From positions 1-64,000 of the forward strand of contig JAEEKE010000131.1 of assembly GCA_016282255.1 (NCBI GenBank): 64,000 bases of DNA. Direction: 5' to 3'. The stretch is from Bacillota bacterium. GTDB lineage: Bacteria > Bacillota > Clostridia > Christensenellales > CAG-138. The translations under genes and the position numbers were made by a program. Below, piece after piece: positions 35,600-44,202 of this stretch; position 1 is the stretch's first letter; the number at the start of each line of letters is the position of its first letter. The notes under the pieces are model-generated. The model saw nothing but the letters and a program-made list of their open reading frames with translations. It was not told where the DNA came from and did no database searches.

Positions 35600-37339
35600 A
35601 TGGAAGCCATTCATATCAACAAGCCCGAACCCGAAGCGCCGTGGCTTAAATACTACGGCGAAGTACCTTTTCACCTTGATTACCCGGACTACAGCATCAG
35701 CGACGCTGTTATAGAATCCTCGAAACGTCTGCCTGATTTCACCGCTGTCTCCTTTATGGGGAAGAAGTTTTCCTATAAAACGCTCGCTAAGAAGATCGAC
35801 GAAGCCGCCGCCGGTTTTATTGCGCTCGGCGTCAGGAAGGGCGACGCCGTCACCATCTGCATGCCGAACGTTCCTCAGGCGGTCTTCTGCATGTATGCGC
35901 TGAACAGGATCGGAGCTATCGCAAGCATGATCCATCCGCTTTCGGCTGTGGGCGAGATCGTTCATTATCTCGGCGAAGTCAACAGCAGGATCATAATGAC
36001 GCTCGATCAGTTCTATTCCAAGATCGCCGAAGTCGAGGAGCAGTATGAGCTCGATAAGGTGCTCATCACCTCTGCGGCCGATGAGCTCGGTTTCGTCAAG
36101 AGCACCGCCTTCAAAGCTATGAATGCAAAGAAGAACAGGGTCGATAAGGCCGACGCAAGAGTCGTGCTCTGGAACAGCTTCATCAAGGCAGGCAGATCCG
36201 TCGAGCTTGAAAAGCACCTTGTTAAATCAAAGGGAAACGACCCTGCCGTCGTACTGTTTTCCGGCGGTACCACCGGCGTGACCAAAGGCATATCTTTGAG
36301 CAATCTCAATTTCAATGCCCTCGGCCTGCAGACCGGCGCGATGTGCCACAAGGAGATCCTCAAATCCCGTATGCTGGCCGCGATGCCCATCTTCCACGGC
36401 TTCGGCCTGGGCGTTTGTATCCATACCATGCTCGAGGTCGGAGGCACGAGCATACTCGTTCCGCAGTTCAACGTCAAGAAATACGCCGATCTTATCAAAA
36501 AGGAGAAACCGCATTACATCGCCGGCGTACCCACCCTGTTTGAAGCGATCACGCGCAATCCGTATCTTGACGGCGTCAAGCTCGATTTCCTGCGCGGCGT
36601 CTTTTCGGGCGGCGATTCGCTTTCTGTAGAGCTCAAGCGCCGTTTCGACGCCTTCCTTGAGGCGCACGGAGCAACCGTTCATGTGCGCGAGGGGTACGGC
36701 ACCACCGAATGCGTCACCGCCAGCTGCCTGACCCCCTATACCGAGGAGCGCGAAGGGAGCATCGGCCTGCCTTTCCCGGACACCTATTACAAGATCTGCG
36801 CCGTAGGATCAAACGACGAGGTCAATTACGGCGAGCTCGGTGAGATCTGCCTGCGCGGACCTTCGGTCATGCTCGGGTATCTCAACCATCCCGAGGAAAA
36901 CGCAAATACCCTTCGCATGCACTCCGACGGCTATATCTGGCTGCATACGGGTGATCTCGGCAGTATGGATCCCGATGGCTTTATCTATTTCAAGCAGAGG
37001 ATAAAGCGAATGATCGTCACGAGCGGATACAACGTGTATCCTTCCCAGCTCGAGAATATAATCGACGGCCACGAGGCGGTCCAAATGAGCTGTGTAGTCG
37101 GCGTCAAGGATTCGTACAAGATGCAGAAGGTGCTTGCCTTCGTCGTTCCGAAGTCCGGATACGAGCCCTCCGAGGAGCTTAGGCAGCAGATACTCGCTTA
37201 CTGCAGGAAGCATATTGCAAAGTACGCAATGCCCTATACCATAGAATTCCGGTCTGAGCTCCCCAAGACTCTGGTCGGTAAGATAGCCTATACCGTCCTC
37301 GAAAAGGAAGCGAACGAAGCTGCGGAGCAAAATGTATAA
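35600..37339 (+). CDS. AMP-dependent acyl-CoA synthetase/ligase
   Basis: 579 aa ANL-superfamily enzyme. It activates a carboxylic acid with ATP to the acyl-adenylate, then to the CoA thioester. Motifs: phosphate loop SGGTTGVTKG (about 220-230), GYGTTECVTA, HTGDLGSMDPDGFIYFKQR and SGYNVYPSQLEN. The C-terminal catalytic lysine is in PKTLVGKIAYTVLEK. The length fits medium/long-chain fatty-acid or aromatic acid ligases; the substrate is unknown. It is co-transcribed with the E2-like protein. Confidence 0.92.
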   Translation: MEAIHINKPEPEAPWLKYYGEVPFHLDYPDYSISDAVIESSKRLPDFTAVSFMGKKFSYKTLAKKIDEAAAGFIALGVRKGDAVTICMPNVPQAVFCMYALNRIGAIASMIHPLSAVGEIVHYLGEVNSRIIMTLDQFYSKIAEVEEQYELDKVLITSAADELGFVKSTAFKAMNAKKNRVDKADARVVLWNSFIKAGRSVELEKHLVKSKGNDPAVVLFSGGTTGVTKGISLSNLNFNALGLQTGAMCHKEILKSRMLAAMPIFHGFGLGVCIHTMLEVGGTSILVPQFNVKKYADLIKKEKPHYIAGVPTLFEAITRNPYLDGVKLDFLRGVFSGGDSLSVELKRRFDAFLEAHGATVHVREGYGTTECVTASCLTPYTEEREGSIGLPFPDTYYKICAVGSNDEVNYGELGEICLRGPSVMLGYLNHPEENANTLRMHSDGYIWLHTGDLGSMDPDGFIYFKQRIKRMIVTSGYNVYPSQLENIIDGHEAVQMSCVVGVKDSYKMQKVLAFVVPKSGYEPSEELRQQILAYCRKHIAKYAMPYTIEFRSELPKTLVGKIAYTVLEKEANEAAEQNV

Positions 37340-37346
37340 AAAAGTA

Positions 37347-37375
37347 TATACATTTTCGGCTGCCTATGCTATAAT
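37347..37375 (+). promoter_or_regulatory. Promoter of the zinc-ribbon protein gene
   Basis: TATACA (37347-37352), 17-bp spacer, TATAAT (37370-37375) with extended TGC. A GC-rich hairpin (TCCGGC/GCCGGA, about 37386-37399) lies in the leader. Confidence 0.68.
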
Positions 37376-37440
37376 ATTATAAACCGAATCCGGCGAGCCG
37401 GAATCGGCTGCCGAAATATAAACGAAAGGATAATACGAAC

Positions 37441-37938
37441 ATGAAGTGTCCCATCTGCGGAAAGGAAAGCGAAGGGAACGAGCGTTTCTGCACCGAATGC
37501 GGCGCTAAGCTCGAACCGTCAGCAGAACCCAAACCTCCCGAGAAGACCGAACCGGTCGTAAAGCCCGAACAGCCCCCCGCAGCGCCCACCGCGCCCAAGC
37601 CCGTTCCGGCACCCTATGTCAACACCGCAGCCGCCGGTACCAAGCCCGTTAAGGAAAAGGTCAAGAGGGATATGTCCCCGTGCAAGCCCCTTTCCACTTG
37701 GTCCTTCGTCTGGCGCAGCCTGCTCTTCATGATCCCCGTCATCGGCATCATATTCATGTTTGTCTTTGCATACTCCAAGGGCATCAATGAAAACAGCAAG
37801 TCGCATGCAAGGTCCTGGCTCATCTTCCTGCTCATCGCCGTGATCATTCTGATAGCGGGCGGCGTGCTCTGCTATATCTTCCGTGAGCCCGTGCTTGAGT
37901 GGATCAGGACTTTTCTCAGGAACTTTTTAAGCGAATAA
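37441..37938 (+). CDS. Small zinc-ribbon membrane protein
   Basis: 165 aa. N-terminal zinc ribbon with MKCPICGK and FCTECGAK (two CxxC pairs), then a Pro/Lys-rich linker (about 28-75), and two membrane helices (about 95-115 and 125-145). No enzyme motif is seen. Such proteins are common and uncharacterised in Clostridia. Single-gene unit with promoter and terminator. Confidence 0.8.
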   Translation: MKCPICGKESEGNERFCTECGAKLEPSAEPKPPEKTEPVVKPEQPPAAPTAPKPVPAPYVNTAAAGTKPVKEKVKRDMSPCKPLSTWSFVWRSLLFMIPVIGIIFMFVFAYSKGINENSKSHARSWLIFLLIAVIILIAGGVLCYIFREPVLEWIRTFLRNFLSE

Positions 37939-37955
37939 ACCGATAAGACCGAAAG

Positions 37956-37978
37956 CGCCGGCGCAAAACCGGCGTTTT
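37956..37978 (+). terminator. Terminator after the zinc-ribbon gene
   Basis: CGCCGG/CCGGCG stem (37956-37961, 37969-37974), followed by TTTT. Confidence 0.85.
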
Positions 37979-38000
37979 CTTTTATATTACCTCCCGACGG

Positions 38001-38029
38001 TTTACACGGATATTCGTTTATGTTATAAT
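38001..38029 (+). promoter_or_regulatory. Promoter of arcA
   Basis: TTTACA (38001-38006), 17-bp spacer, TATAAT (38024-38029) with extended TGT. Confidence 0.85.
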
Positions 38030-38074
38030 GCAGTGGATAAAGAAGCACATCGCTTTCATAAACGGAGGAAATAC

Positions 38075-39292
38075 ATGAGCGGCTTTATAAACGTTAAGTC
38101 CGAGATAGGCAGGCTCAGGCGCGTCATGCTGCACCGTCCCGGCATAGAATTGAGCAATCTTATTCCGGATTATCTCGAGCGCATGCTCGCAGAGGACACG
38201 CCCGACGTAAGAAGGGCCGGGGAAGAGCACGACGTATTCGCAAACATACTTCGCTCCAACGGCGTTGACGTCGTCTATATCGAGGATCTGTTCACGGACG
38301 TCGTGAAGGATCCCGAAGTCAAGAACGCGTTCATTGACGATTTCGTTTCCCTCGGCGTGCCCGGGCTCAGCCTTGCAGCTGCTATAAGGGAGTATCTTCG
38401 CTCCGTTCCGGCCGAGATGCTCTTTGATACGGTCGCTAAGGGCATAACCAGGAACGACCTTGACGGGCTTGATAAGAAGCCGATCCAGTACTACGTTAAG
38501 GAGGATTATCCCTTCCTTACCGATCCTCTGCCGAATATCTATTTCACCCGCGATATAAGCTTCAGCCTCGGCACCGGCATCGCCATATCCGCCATGTGCA
38601 TGCCCGCCAGAATGAGGGAGACGCTCTTCATCCGCTATATCCACAAGCATCATCCGCTGTTCGGCAAGGGCAGCGTCGATCTGCTCTATGACTATAACTG
38701 CGGCGACGGCATCGAGGGTGGAGACGTCCTGTCCCTTTCGGATAAATGCGTCGCCATAGGCAGCGGCGAGAGGACGACCGTAGCGGCTGTCGAGAGGCTT
38801 TCCAAGACACTGTTCGATCGCGGGTACGAGAATGTCCTGCTCTTCAAGAACCCCAACACGCGCACCTATATGCATCTCGACGTGCTTATGACGCATATAG
38901 ATTATAATAAGTTCCTGGCGCACCCCTGCATCGCTCACAAGTGGTTCGACGTTTACGAGATCACTCCTTCCGCCAACGGTGAACTGAAGGTCTCGCTGAC
39001 TACCGATCCTGTAGAAAAGATCCTCGAGCGCGCGCTCGGCTTGGATGAAGTCAGGTTCGTTGAAGTCGCAGGCGGCGATCCGATCCAGTACAGGCGCGAG
39101 CATTGGAACATGGGTGCGAATTCGCTTGCGATGGCGCCCGGCAGCATCATAACCTATGACCGCAACGTCATCACCAACGAGCTTATCGATAAAGCGGGCG
39201 TCAAGGTCAGTCCTATCCCCGGCGGCGAACTGAGCCGCGGCAGGGGAGGCCCCCGCTGCATGAGCATGCCGATGCTCAGGGACGATATCTGA
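38075..39292 (+). CDS. arcA: Arginine deiminase
   Basis: 405 aa from ATG 38075 behind GGAGG. It converts arginine to citrulline and ammonia. Recognised: GRLRRVMLHRPG, NIYFTRDISFSLG, the GGDVL segment, YMHLDVLMT with the catalytic His, and the terminal GGPRCMSMP with nucleophile C395. Full-length family member. The usual partners arcB, arcC and arcD are not in the window, and promoter and terminator flank the single gene. Confidence 0.97.
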   Translation: MSGFINVKSEIGRLRRVMLHRPGIELSNLIPDYLERMLAEDTPDVRRAGEEHDVFANILRSNGVDVVYIEDLFTDVVKDPEVKNAFIDDFVSLGVPGLSLAAAIREYLRSVPAEMLFDTVAKGITRNDLDGLDKKPIQYYVKEDYPFLTDPLPNIYFTRDISFSLGTGIAISAMCMPARMRETLFIRYIHKHHPLFGKGSVDLLYDYNCGDGIEGGDVLSLSDKCVAIGSGERTTVAAVERLSKTLFDRGYENVLLFKNPNTRTYMHLDVLMTHIDYNKFLAHPCIAHKWFDVYEITPSANGELKVSLTTDPVEKILERALGLDEVRFVEVAGGDPIQYRREHWNMGANSLAMAPGSIITYDRNVITNELIDKAGVKVSPIPGGELSRGRGGPRCMSMPMLRDDI

Positions 39293-39306
39293 TCCGGCCA
39301 TGATAC

Positions 39307-39339
39307 CGGGCCGCTGCCATAAGGAAGCGGTCCGTTTTT
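39307..39339 (+). terminator. Terminator after arcA
   Basis: CGGGCCGCT/AGCGGTCCG stem (39307-39315, 39326-39334, one G.T), then five T. Confidence 0.87.
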
Positions 39340-39390
39340 ATGCCCTAAAACGCATAAAAAGCAGAAAAAAGGCAAATAACATTTTGGTTA

Positions 39391-39419
39391 TTGTATTGAT
39401 CCTGCTGTTTTGATATAAT
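39391..39419 (+). promoter_or_regulatory. Promoter of sdaAB-sdaAA
   Basis: TATAAT (39414-39419) with extended TGA; the -35 at 17 bp is weak (TTGTAT, 39391-39396). Confidence 0.7.
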
Positions 39420-39456
39420 AATTTCAATGGTATTTTTCAAAACAACGAGGCGTCGG

Positions 39457-40122
39457 ATGAAGGATTTCAGCGTATTCGATATCATAGGACCCAGAATGGT
39501 CGGGCCGTCAAGCTCGCATACCGCCGGCGCGGTAAGGATCGGCAGCGTCGCGCACAGGCTTATAAGCGGCGAACATATCAAGCAGGCCGATATAATCCTT
39601 TACGGCTCTTTCGCCGAAACGGGTTACGGTCACGGCACCGACAGGGCCGTGCTGGCAGGTATCCTCGGGATCGAGCCCGACGACCCGCGCGTGCGCTATT
39701 CCTTCCTGCTTGCGAAAAGCGAAGGCATCGAATTCAGCGTCTGTAGAAGCGAGGAGGATACGAATCATCCCAATACCGCAAGGATCAAAGTCGTTTCCGA
39801 AAGCGGCCGGAGCTTCTCTCTGCTCGGCGCATCGGTCGGCGGAGGCAATATAGAGATACAGGAGATCAATGGGATGCAGGTATCGTTTACCGGCGATTAT
39901 CCCACGCTGATCATGTTCTATAAGGACGCGCCCGGCGCCATATCGTCCGTTACGGCGATACTTGCCGAAGAACAAATAAACGTTGCGTTCATGAAAGTGT
40001 TCAGAAACGCTAAGCGCATGGACGCATGCATGGTCATTGAGACCGACGCGCCGATCCCCGATGAAACGGTCGCCAGGATCAGGAGCCGCGTAGGCAGCAC
40101 GAAGGAGATCTGCACGCTATGA
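39457..40122 (+). CDS. sdaAB: L-serine ammonia-lyase, iron-sulfur-dependent, beta subunit
   Basis: 221 aa from ATG 39457 (GAGG upstream). It starts KDFSVFDIIGPRMVGPSSSHTAGA, the SdaAB signature, with GYGHGTDRAVLAGILG next, and ends with a small ACT domain (about 150-221: YPTLIMFYKDAPGAISSVT). With SdaAA it deaminates serine to pyruvate. Firmicutes have the enzyme as two subunits, as here. Confidence 0.96.
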   Translation: MKDFSVFDIIGPRMVGPSSSHTAGAVRIGSVAHRLISGEHIKQADIILYGSFAETGYGHGTDRAVLAGILGIEPDDPRVRYSFLLAKSEGIEFSVCRSEEDTNHPNTARIKVVSESGRSFSLLGASVGGGNIEIQEINGMQVSFTGDYPTLIMFYKDAPGAISSVTAILAEEQINVAFMKVFRNAKRMDACMVIETDAPIPDETVARIRSRVGSTKEICTL

Positions 40123-40994
40123 GTTACGCATTCACAACGGGAGAGGAGCTTATCGCGCTCTGCGAAAATGAAAAGCTGACCATCGCCGAGGTCATGATCC
40201 GGCATGAGATGGAGACCAGCGAGAGGGACAGGAACGATCTTGTCAACGAAATGTTCCTCAACCTTATGACGATGCAGGAATCCATCAAGATCGGCTTTGA
40301 AGAGGATCAGGAAACGATGACCGGGCTTGCGGGGAACAATGCCGAAAAGCTGCTCGCCTATGCCGATAAGGCCAATATGGGCCCCGCGATGGCCAGGATC
40401 TGCGCCGCTGCGATCGCGGTCGCAGAGGTCAACGCTTCAATGGGAAAGATCGTCGCTGCGCCGACAGCGGGTTCGAGCGGAGTCATTCCCGCAGTGCTCG
40501 TTATGTGCTGCGAGAAACACGGTTTTACCGACAGGGACCTTGTAAACGGCCTGTTCACAGCCGGCGCCGTCGGCGTCATAATCGCGAGGAACGCAAGCAT
40601 CTCCGGCGCGGAAGGCGGCTGTCAGGCCGAGATCGGCACCGCATCCGCAATGGCCGCCGCTGCTTTGACCGAGATGTGCGGCGCATCCCCGCGCGCGGCG
40701 CTCTCCGCCGCCGCTATGGCGCTCAAAAACATTCTCGGCCTCGTTTGCGATCCGGTCGCCGGACTTGTGGAATGCCCGTGCATCAAACGCAACGCTATGG
40801 GCGCCGCCAACGCAGTGCTTTGCTCGGATATGGCGCTTGCCGGAGTTGAGAGCATAATCCCATTCGACGAAGTAGTTTCCGCTATGCGCAGCGTCGGCAG
40901 AATGATGAACGTAGATCTGCGCGAGACCGCTAAGGGCGGCCTTGCCGTCACTCCCACTGCGCTTGAAATAGCAAAGCGCATTCACGTTGAGTGA
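40119..40994 (+). CDS. sdaAA: L-serine ammonia-lyase, iron-sulfur-dependent, alpha subunit
   Basis: 291 aa, overlapping sdaAB by 4 nt (ATGA), so the two are translationally coupled. It holds the [4Fe-4S] cysteines: GLVCDPVAGLVECPCIKRN plus an upstream Cys, and the APTAGSSGVIPAVL and SGAEGGCQAEIGTASAMAAA motifs. The cluster acts as Lewis acid in serine dehydration and is oxygen-sensitive, which fits an anaerobe. Confidence 0.97.
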   Translation: MSYAFTTGEELIALCENEKLTIAEVMIRHEMETSERDRNDLVNEMFLNLMTMQESIKIGFEEDQETMTGLAGNNAEKLLAYADKANMGPAMARICAAAIAVAEVNASMGKIVAAPTAGSSGVIPAVLVMCCEKHGFTDRDLVNGLFTAGAVGVIIARNASISGAEGGCQAEIGTASAMAAAALTEMCGASPRAALSAAAMALKNILGLVCDPVAGLVECPCIKRNAMGAANAVLCSDMALAGVESIIPFDEVVSAMRSVGRMMNVDLRETAKGGLAVTPTALEIAKRIHVE

Positions 40995-41020
40995 AAAGTA
41001 AAAAGCAAACCTGCTGAGAT

Positions 41021-41842
41021 TTGGAAAACAAAGAGATAAAACGGAATAAACTGCTGAAGATACTGATCCAGGCGATATTGATCATCACCGTTGTGGTGCT
41101 CGTTTATATCGCCGTAGAGAGCGTTCTTCCCGGTATCATTCCCGCCGTAGTAAACGGCACCAAGGAGGACGTGCAGGCCTATCTCGAGCGTTTTCACGAC
41201 TTTCATGGCTATGCAGTCTGCTTTGTGCTCCAGTTCATTCAGATCATAACGATCTTTCTGCCCAGCATCCCTATACAGATCTCGGCGGGTATCGTTTTCG
41301 GCGTAATAAAGGGCTTCCTCGTCTGCTTTCTCGGATACGTGGCGGCTAACGCCGTCGTCTTCTTTGCAGTCAGAAAGCTGGGCGCGAGTCTTGAAAAATG
41401 GCTGCCTTCTCCAAAGCGCAAGAACGAAAAGCAGGAGAAGCGCCGCAACGCAATTCTGGCGTCGGACCACCCTGCCTTTATGGTATTTCTTGCGACCACC
41501 TTCCCGATACTTCCCAACGGTCTTATTCCTTACATCGCCGCAAAGACGAGGGTGAGATTCATCCCGTATATGCTCGCTTCAAGCATCGGTTCGATACCCA
41601 CGATCCTCACGCTCTGCTCGGTCGGCCGCCGTATCGTGCGCGGCGATTTCCTTTCCGCGGCCCTTATCACCCTGCCGCTGCTCGCGTTCTTCCTTATAAT
41701 GTTCTGGCAGCAGAAGAATATCACGAAACTGTACAGCAGCATTGCAAACAGGATCAGCGCCGGAAAAGAAGAAAAACACAAACCGCATGAAGAGGAGCCT
41801 AGCGAGAGCGGGGGAGTGCCTGAAGAAACACAGACGGAATAA
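41021..41842 (+). CDS. TVP38/TMEM64-family (VTT domain) membrane protein
   Basis: 273 aa from TTG 41021; no clear ribosome-binding site is visible, so translation may depend on sdaAA. About five membrane helices. The VTT/DedA-like core has FLPSIPIQISAGIVFGVIKG, FLGYVAANAVVFFAVRKLG and FPILPNGLIPYIAAKTRVRF. Family proteins are linked to lipid scrambling or membrane homeostasis. The C-terminal 35 residues are charged and cytoplasmic. Confidence 0.87.
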   Translation: MENKEIKRNKLLKILIQAILIITVVVLVYIAVESVLPGIIPAVVNGTKEDVQAYLERFHDFHGYAVCFVLQFIQIITIFLPSIPIQISAGIVFGVIKGFLVCFLGYVAANAVVFFAVRKLGASLEKWLPSPKRKNEKQEKRRNAILASDHPAFMVFLATTFPILPNGLIPYIAAKTRVRFIPYMLASSIGSIPTILTLCSVGRRIVRGDFLSAALITLPLLAFFLIMFWQQKNITKLYSSIANRISAGKEEKHKPHEEEPSESGGVPEETQTE

Positions 41843-41849
41843 AACAACA

Positions 41850-41884
41850 GAAGCTGCGGCGTCTGCCGCAGCTTCGTCTTTTTG
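41850..41884. terminator. Terminator between convergent genes
   Basis: Perfect 11-bp stem GAAGCTGCGGC/GCCGCAGCTTC (41850-41860, 41865-41875), followed by GTCTTTTTG on the plus strand. On the minus strand the tail is GTTGTTTT. Confidence 0.88.
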
Positions 41885-41890
41885 TTCAGC

Positions 41891-42871
41891 TTATAAATGC
41901 GCTCTAAGATTTTCGGTATTGACCGCTTTGACCGAGGCTCTTCTCGGATCCATGATCCTCGAGAGGAACCTTTCTCCATACCTGTCCTGAATGGGAAGCG
42001 GCTTGTTTTCGATCTTCAATGTATCGTCGCCTATCAGATCGAGATTGCTCGCAAAGAGCGTCGGCTTGTTCTTCTCCTGCCTTTCGTTGAGGATCGACAG
42101 CAGCGTTTCAACGGTTATGTTCCTTATCATAGGTTCGGTACCGAGGTCGTCGATTATCAAAAGATCGGGAAGCAGAAAGTCGGGTTTATCCTCCGGTTCG
42201 CTCCTTAGGCTGTCCACGGTCATCTGTATCAGGCGGGAGGCGTTGAGCTTGAGTACCGAATAGCCGCGTTCGAGCACGCGTACGCCGATGCAGTTGAGCA
42301 AGAAAGTCTTGCCGACTCCGGTCTCGCCGTAATAGAGCATATCGGGCTTTTCGACGTTCGGAAAACGCTCCGCGTATTCGACCGCATCGGTAAACAGCTT
42401 CTTCATGCGCCTTCTGTTCTTCTCGTCGCGCTGCAGGTCGATATCGAACCGTTCAAAACACTGTGCGCGGTTCAGTCCCGAATCTTCAAACGCGATTTCG
42501 AACGCAAGATTGGTGACACAGTGACAGAGCTCGCCGTTTATCCGCCCCGTATCGCGGCAGTCGGCGCAGATGTATTTCGGCTCAAGGTAATCCTCGGGGT
42601 ATCCGTTCTCTATCAGCAGGCGCTTTATCCTTGCATTCTTTTCTTCCAAAGCGCTCATTGCCGCTGTATCGGAGAAAGCGGCTTCACCGCGGATCATCAT
42701 CTTTCCGAGATCGAATGCGATGTCGTTCGTTTCGGTCAACAGCGTTTCAATTTCGGGCACGGCGGCGCCGACCTCTTCTCGGCGCTGCTTTTTCAGGCGC
42801 GCGATGCGCAGCCTGCGGTCCGCAAGCTCGTTTTTCAATGCCGTAACAAACGCGGCCGACTTAATCCTCAT
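41891..42871 (-). CDS. dnaC: Helicase loader, DnaC/DnaI-type AAA+ ATPase
   Basis: 326 aa from ATG 42871, with GGGGAGG 6 nt upstream inside the dnaD end. A helical N-terminal region (1-95) is followed by a Cys motif (CADCRDTG...CHC, zinc-binding in DnaI). The AAA+ core has Walker A GETGVGKT, Walker B LLIIDDLGTE, and the arginine-finger region QDRYGERFLSRI. It loads the replicative helicase onto oriC or restart sites. The gene overlaps dnaD by 11 nt. Confidence 0.92.
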   Translation of the reverse strand: MRIKSAAFVTALKNELADRRLRIARLKKQRREEVGAAVPEIETLLTETNDIAFDLGKMMIRGEAAFSDTAAMSALEEKNARIKRLLIENGYPEDYLEPKYICADCRDTGRINGELCHCVTNLAFEIAFEDSGLNRAQCFERFDIDLQRDEKNRRRMKKLFTDAVEYAERFPNVEKPDMLYYGETGVGKTFLLNCIGVRVLERGYSVLKLNASRLIQMTVDSLRSEPEDKPDFLLPDLLIIDDLGTEPMIRNITVETLLSILNERQEKNKPTLFASNLDLIGDDTLKIENKPLPIQDRYGERFLSRIMDPRRASVKAVNTENLRAHL

Positions 42872-44078
42872 CGTCATCCTCCCCGAAATCAACGCCTATG
42901 CGCTTAAGATCTTCCTTCGTGTATTTCCTTTGCTTATACCGGAGCGCTGGGTTGACGCTTTTTCCCGCGGATTCCTTTTCGTTCTTTCTGTGCTCGGCGT
43001 CTTCCTTTGCCGCGGCATATGACGCGATCCCGCGCTTATGCCAGTCCTCTATCAGCTTTTTCATCTCCGCAAAGGGCGTGCCTTTTGTTGATGAGAGCTC
43101 TGCGGCATACATGATAAGCTCGGCGTTCATGCCGTATTCCTTGAGCCAGAACTCGAATTGACGCCGATCGTTCATATTCGCATTACGTTTCATACCGGCG
43201 CGGACGAAAGCCTGCCTGGCGAGCTCGCGGATCATGTCCTGCTCCCGCATGGCTTCCTTGATGCCCTCGGAAGTGATGCTTCCTCGCTCATGATAGCCCG
43301 AGAGCACGGCGTCAAGGAATTTGAAATTGGGTCTGTCAACGGCGACCATCTCTCCCAACGCGATGTCGATCGCTTCGTCAGTGAAGCCCCAACCCTTTGT
43401 CCACTTCTCGTATAGAGCGATCTCATCGTCGGTCGGTCTTCTTGAGATATGCCAGCGCTTCAGTATCGAGGCGGCGCCGCCCGAGATAAGCTTCTCGTTT
43501 TCAAAGCTGCGGATAACGTCGCCGTGCGAAAGGATCGAATCGGCGGCAAGCCGCTTCGCGACGGAATCCATATAGTTGATGTGAACGCGCGCGCCCTTGA
43601 TCGCGATGCAGTGGGCAACGATCTCGGCAGCGGCGTCCTCATCGAAATGATAGACTTCTATCCAATCGTAGATGCGCCGCAGTTCCGCGCCGGAGAGGTT
43701 CCTTGTCCCCAGCACCGCGCGAAGCTTTTCAACAAGCGAGGCATATCTTTTCTCGTTTGCGGCGGAGGGGATGACGTTTGCCGGGGAAGGTATGCTTAAG
43801 TAGCGGACGGCGATATTGCCGTTCTCTCCCCTGTCGATATGAACGAGGCCGGCTTTCTCCCAATAGAAATAGGCTTCATCCACGTCCTCCTGCGTAAGCG
43901 AAAGCGCGGACGCTATATCATCCGCATCGCCGCCGCTCCTTGAGAGCAGCATAAGGCCGAAAAGATAAACTTTAACTGCATGCTCGGGAGCCTCGGGCAT
44001 GTAGTTTTCGATAAAGCGATTGTCGATTATTGTTGATGTGCAGAGAGCACTGTCCTTAAGTATTGCGGTGGTCGGCAT
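42861..44078 (-). CDS. dnaD: DnaD/DnaB-domain primosome protein
   Basis: 405 aa from ATG 44078 (GAGGAAACACAGGAT upstream). The open frame extends 92 codons further into the neighbour's terminator, with no support. The N-terminal winged helix (1-110) has HAVKVYLFGLMLLSRSG and LTQEDVDEAYFYWEKAGLV. Two DnaD-like C-terminal helical repeats follow, at about 150-225 and 235-310. DnaD opens the origin and helps load helicase; coupling to the loader gene dnaC supports that. Confidence 0.9.
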   Translation of the reverse strand: MPTTAILKDSALCTSTIIDNRFIENYMPEAPEHAVKVYLFGLMLLSRSGGDADDIASALSLTQEDVDEAYFYWEKAGLVHIDRGENGNIAVRYLSIPSPANVIPSAANEKRYASLVEKLRAVLGTRNLSGAELRRIYDWIEVYHFDEDAAAEIVAHCIAIKGARVHINYMDSVAKRLAADSILSHGDVIRSFENEKLISGGAASILKRWHISRRPTDDEIALYEKWTKGWGFTDEAIDIALGEMVAVDRPNFKFLDAVLSGYHERGSITSEGIKEAMREQDMIRELARQAFVRAGMKRNANMNDRRQFEFWLKEYGMNAELIMYAAELSSTKGTPFAEMKKLIEDWHKRGIASYAAAKEDAEHRKNEKESAGKSVNPALRYKQRKYTKEDLKRIGVDFGEDDDED

Positions 44079-44107
44079 ATCCTGTGTTTCCTCTTTTGGG
44101 TGATTTG

Positions 44108-44137
44108 ATTTTATCACCACAGGGAGGCTGATGTCAA
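44108..44137 (-). promoter_or_regulatory. Promoter of dnaD-dnaC
   Basis: Minus strand TTGACA (44137-44132), 18-bp spacer, TAAAAT (44113-44108) with extended TGA. Confidence 0.68.
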
Positions 44138-44148
44138 TTGAAAGGTAA

Positions 44149-44177
44149 ATAAAAACTGCCCCGAAATATCGGAGCAG
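44149..44177 (-). terminator. Terminator of the DUF1292 gene
   Basis: Minus-strand stem CTGCTCCGA/TCGGGGCAG (one G.T wobble) followed by TTTTTATT. Confidence 0.82.
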
Positions 44178-44202
44178 CCGTAATGCTTTGGAATGCTTTA
44201 GT

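Noticed and set aside
38018-39301. Minus-strand open frame of 427 codons opposite arcA
   Set aside because: Shadow of arcA; low-complexity composition typical of antisense frames.
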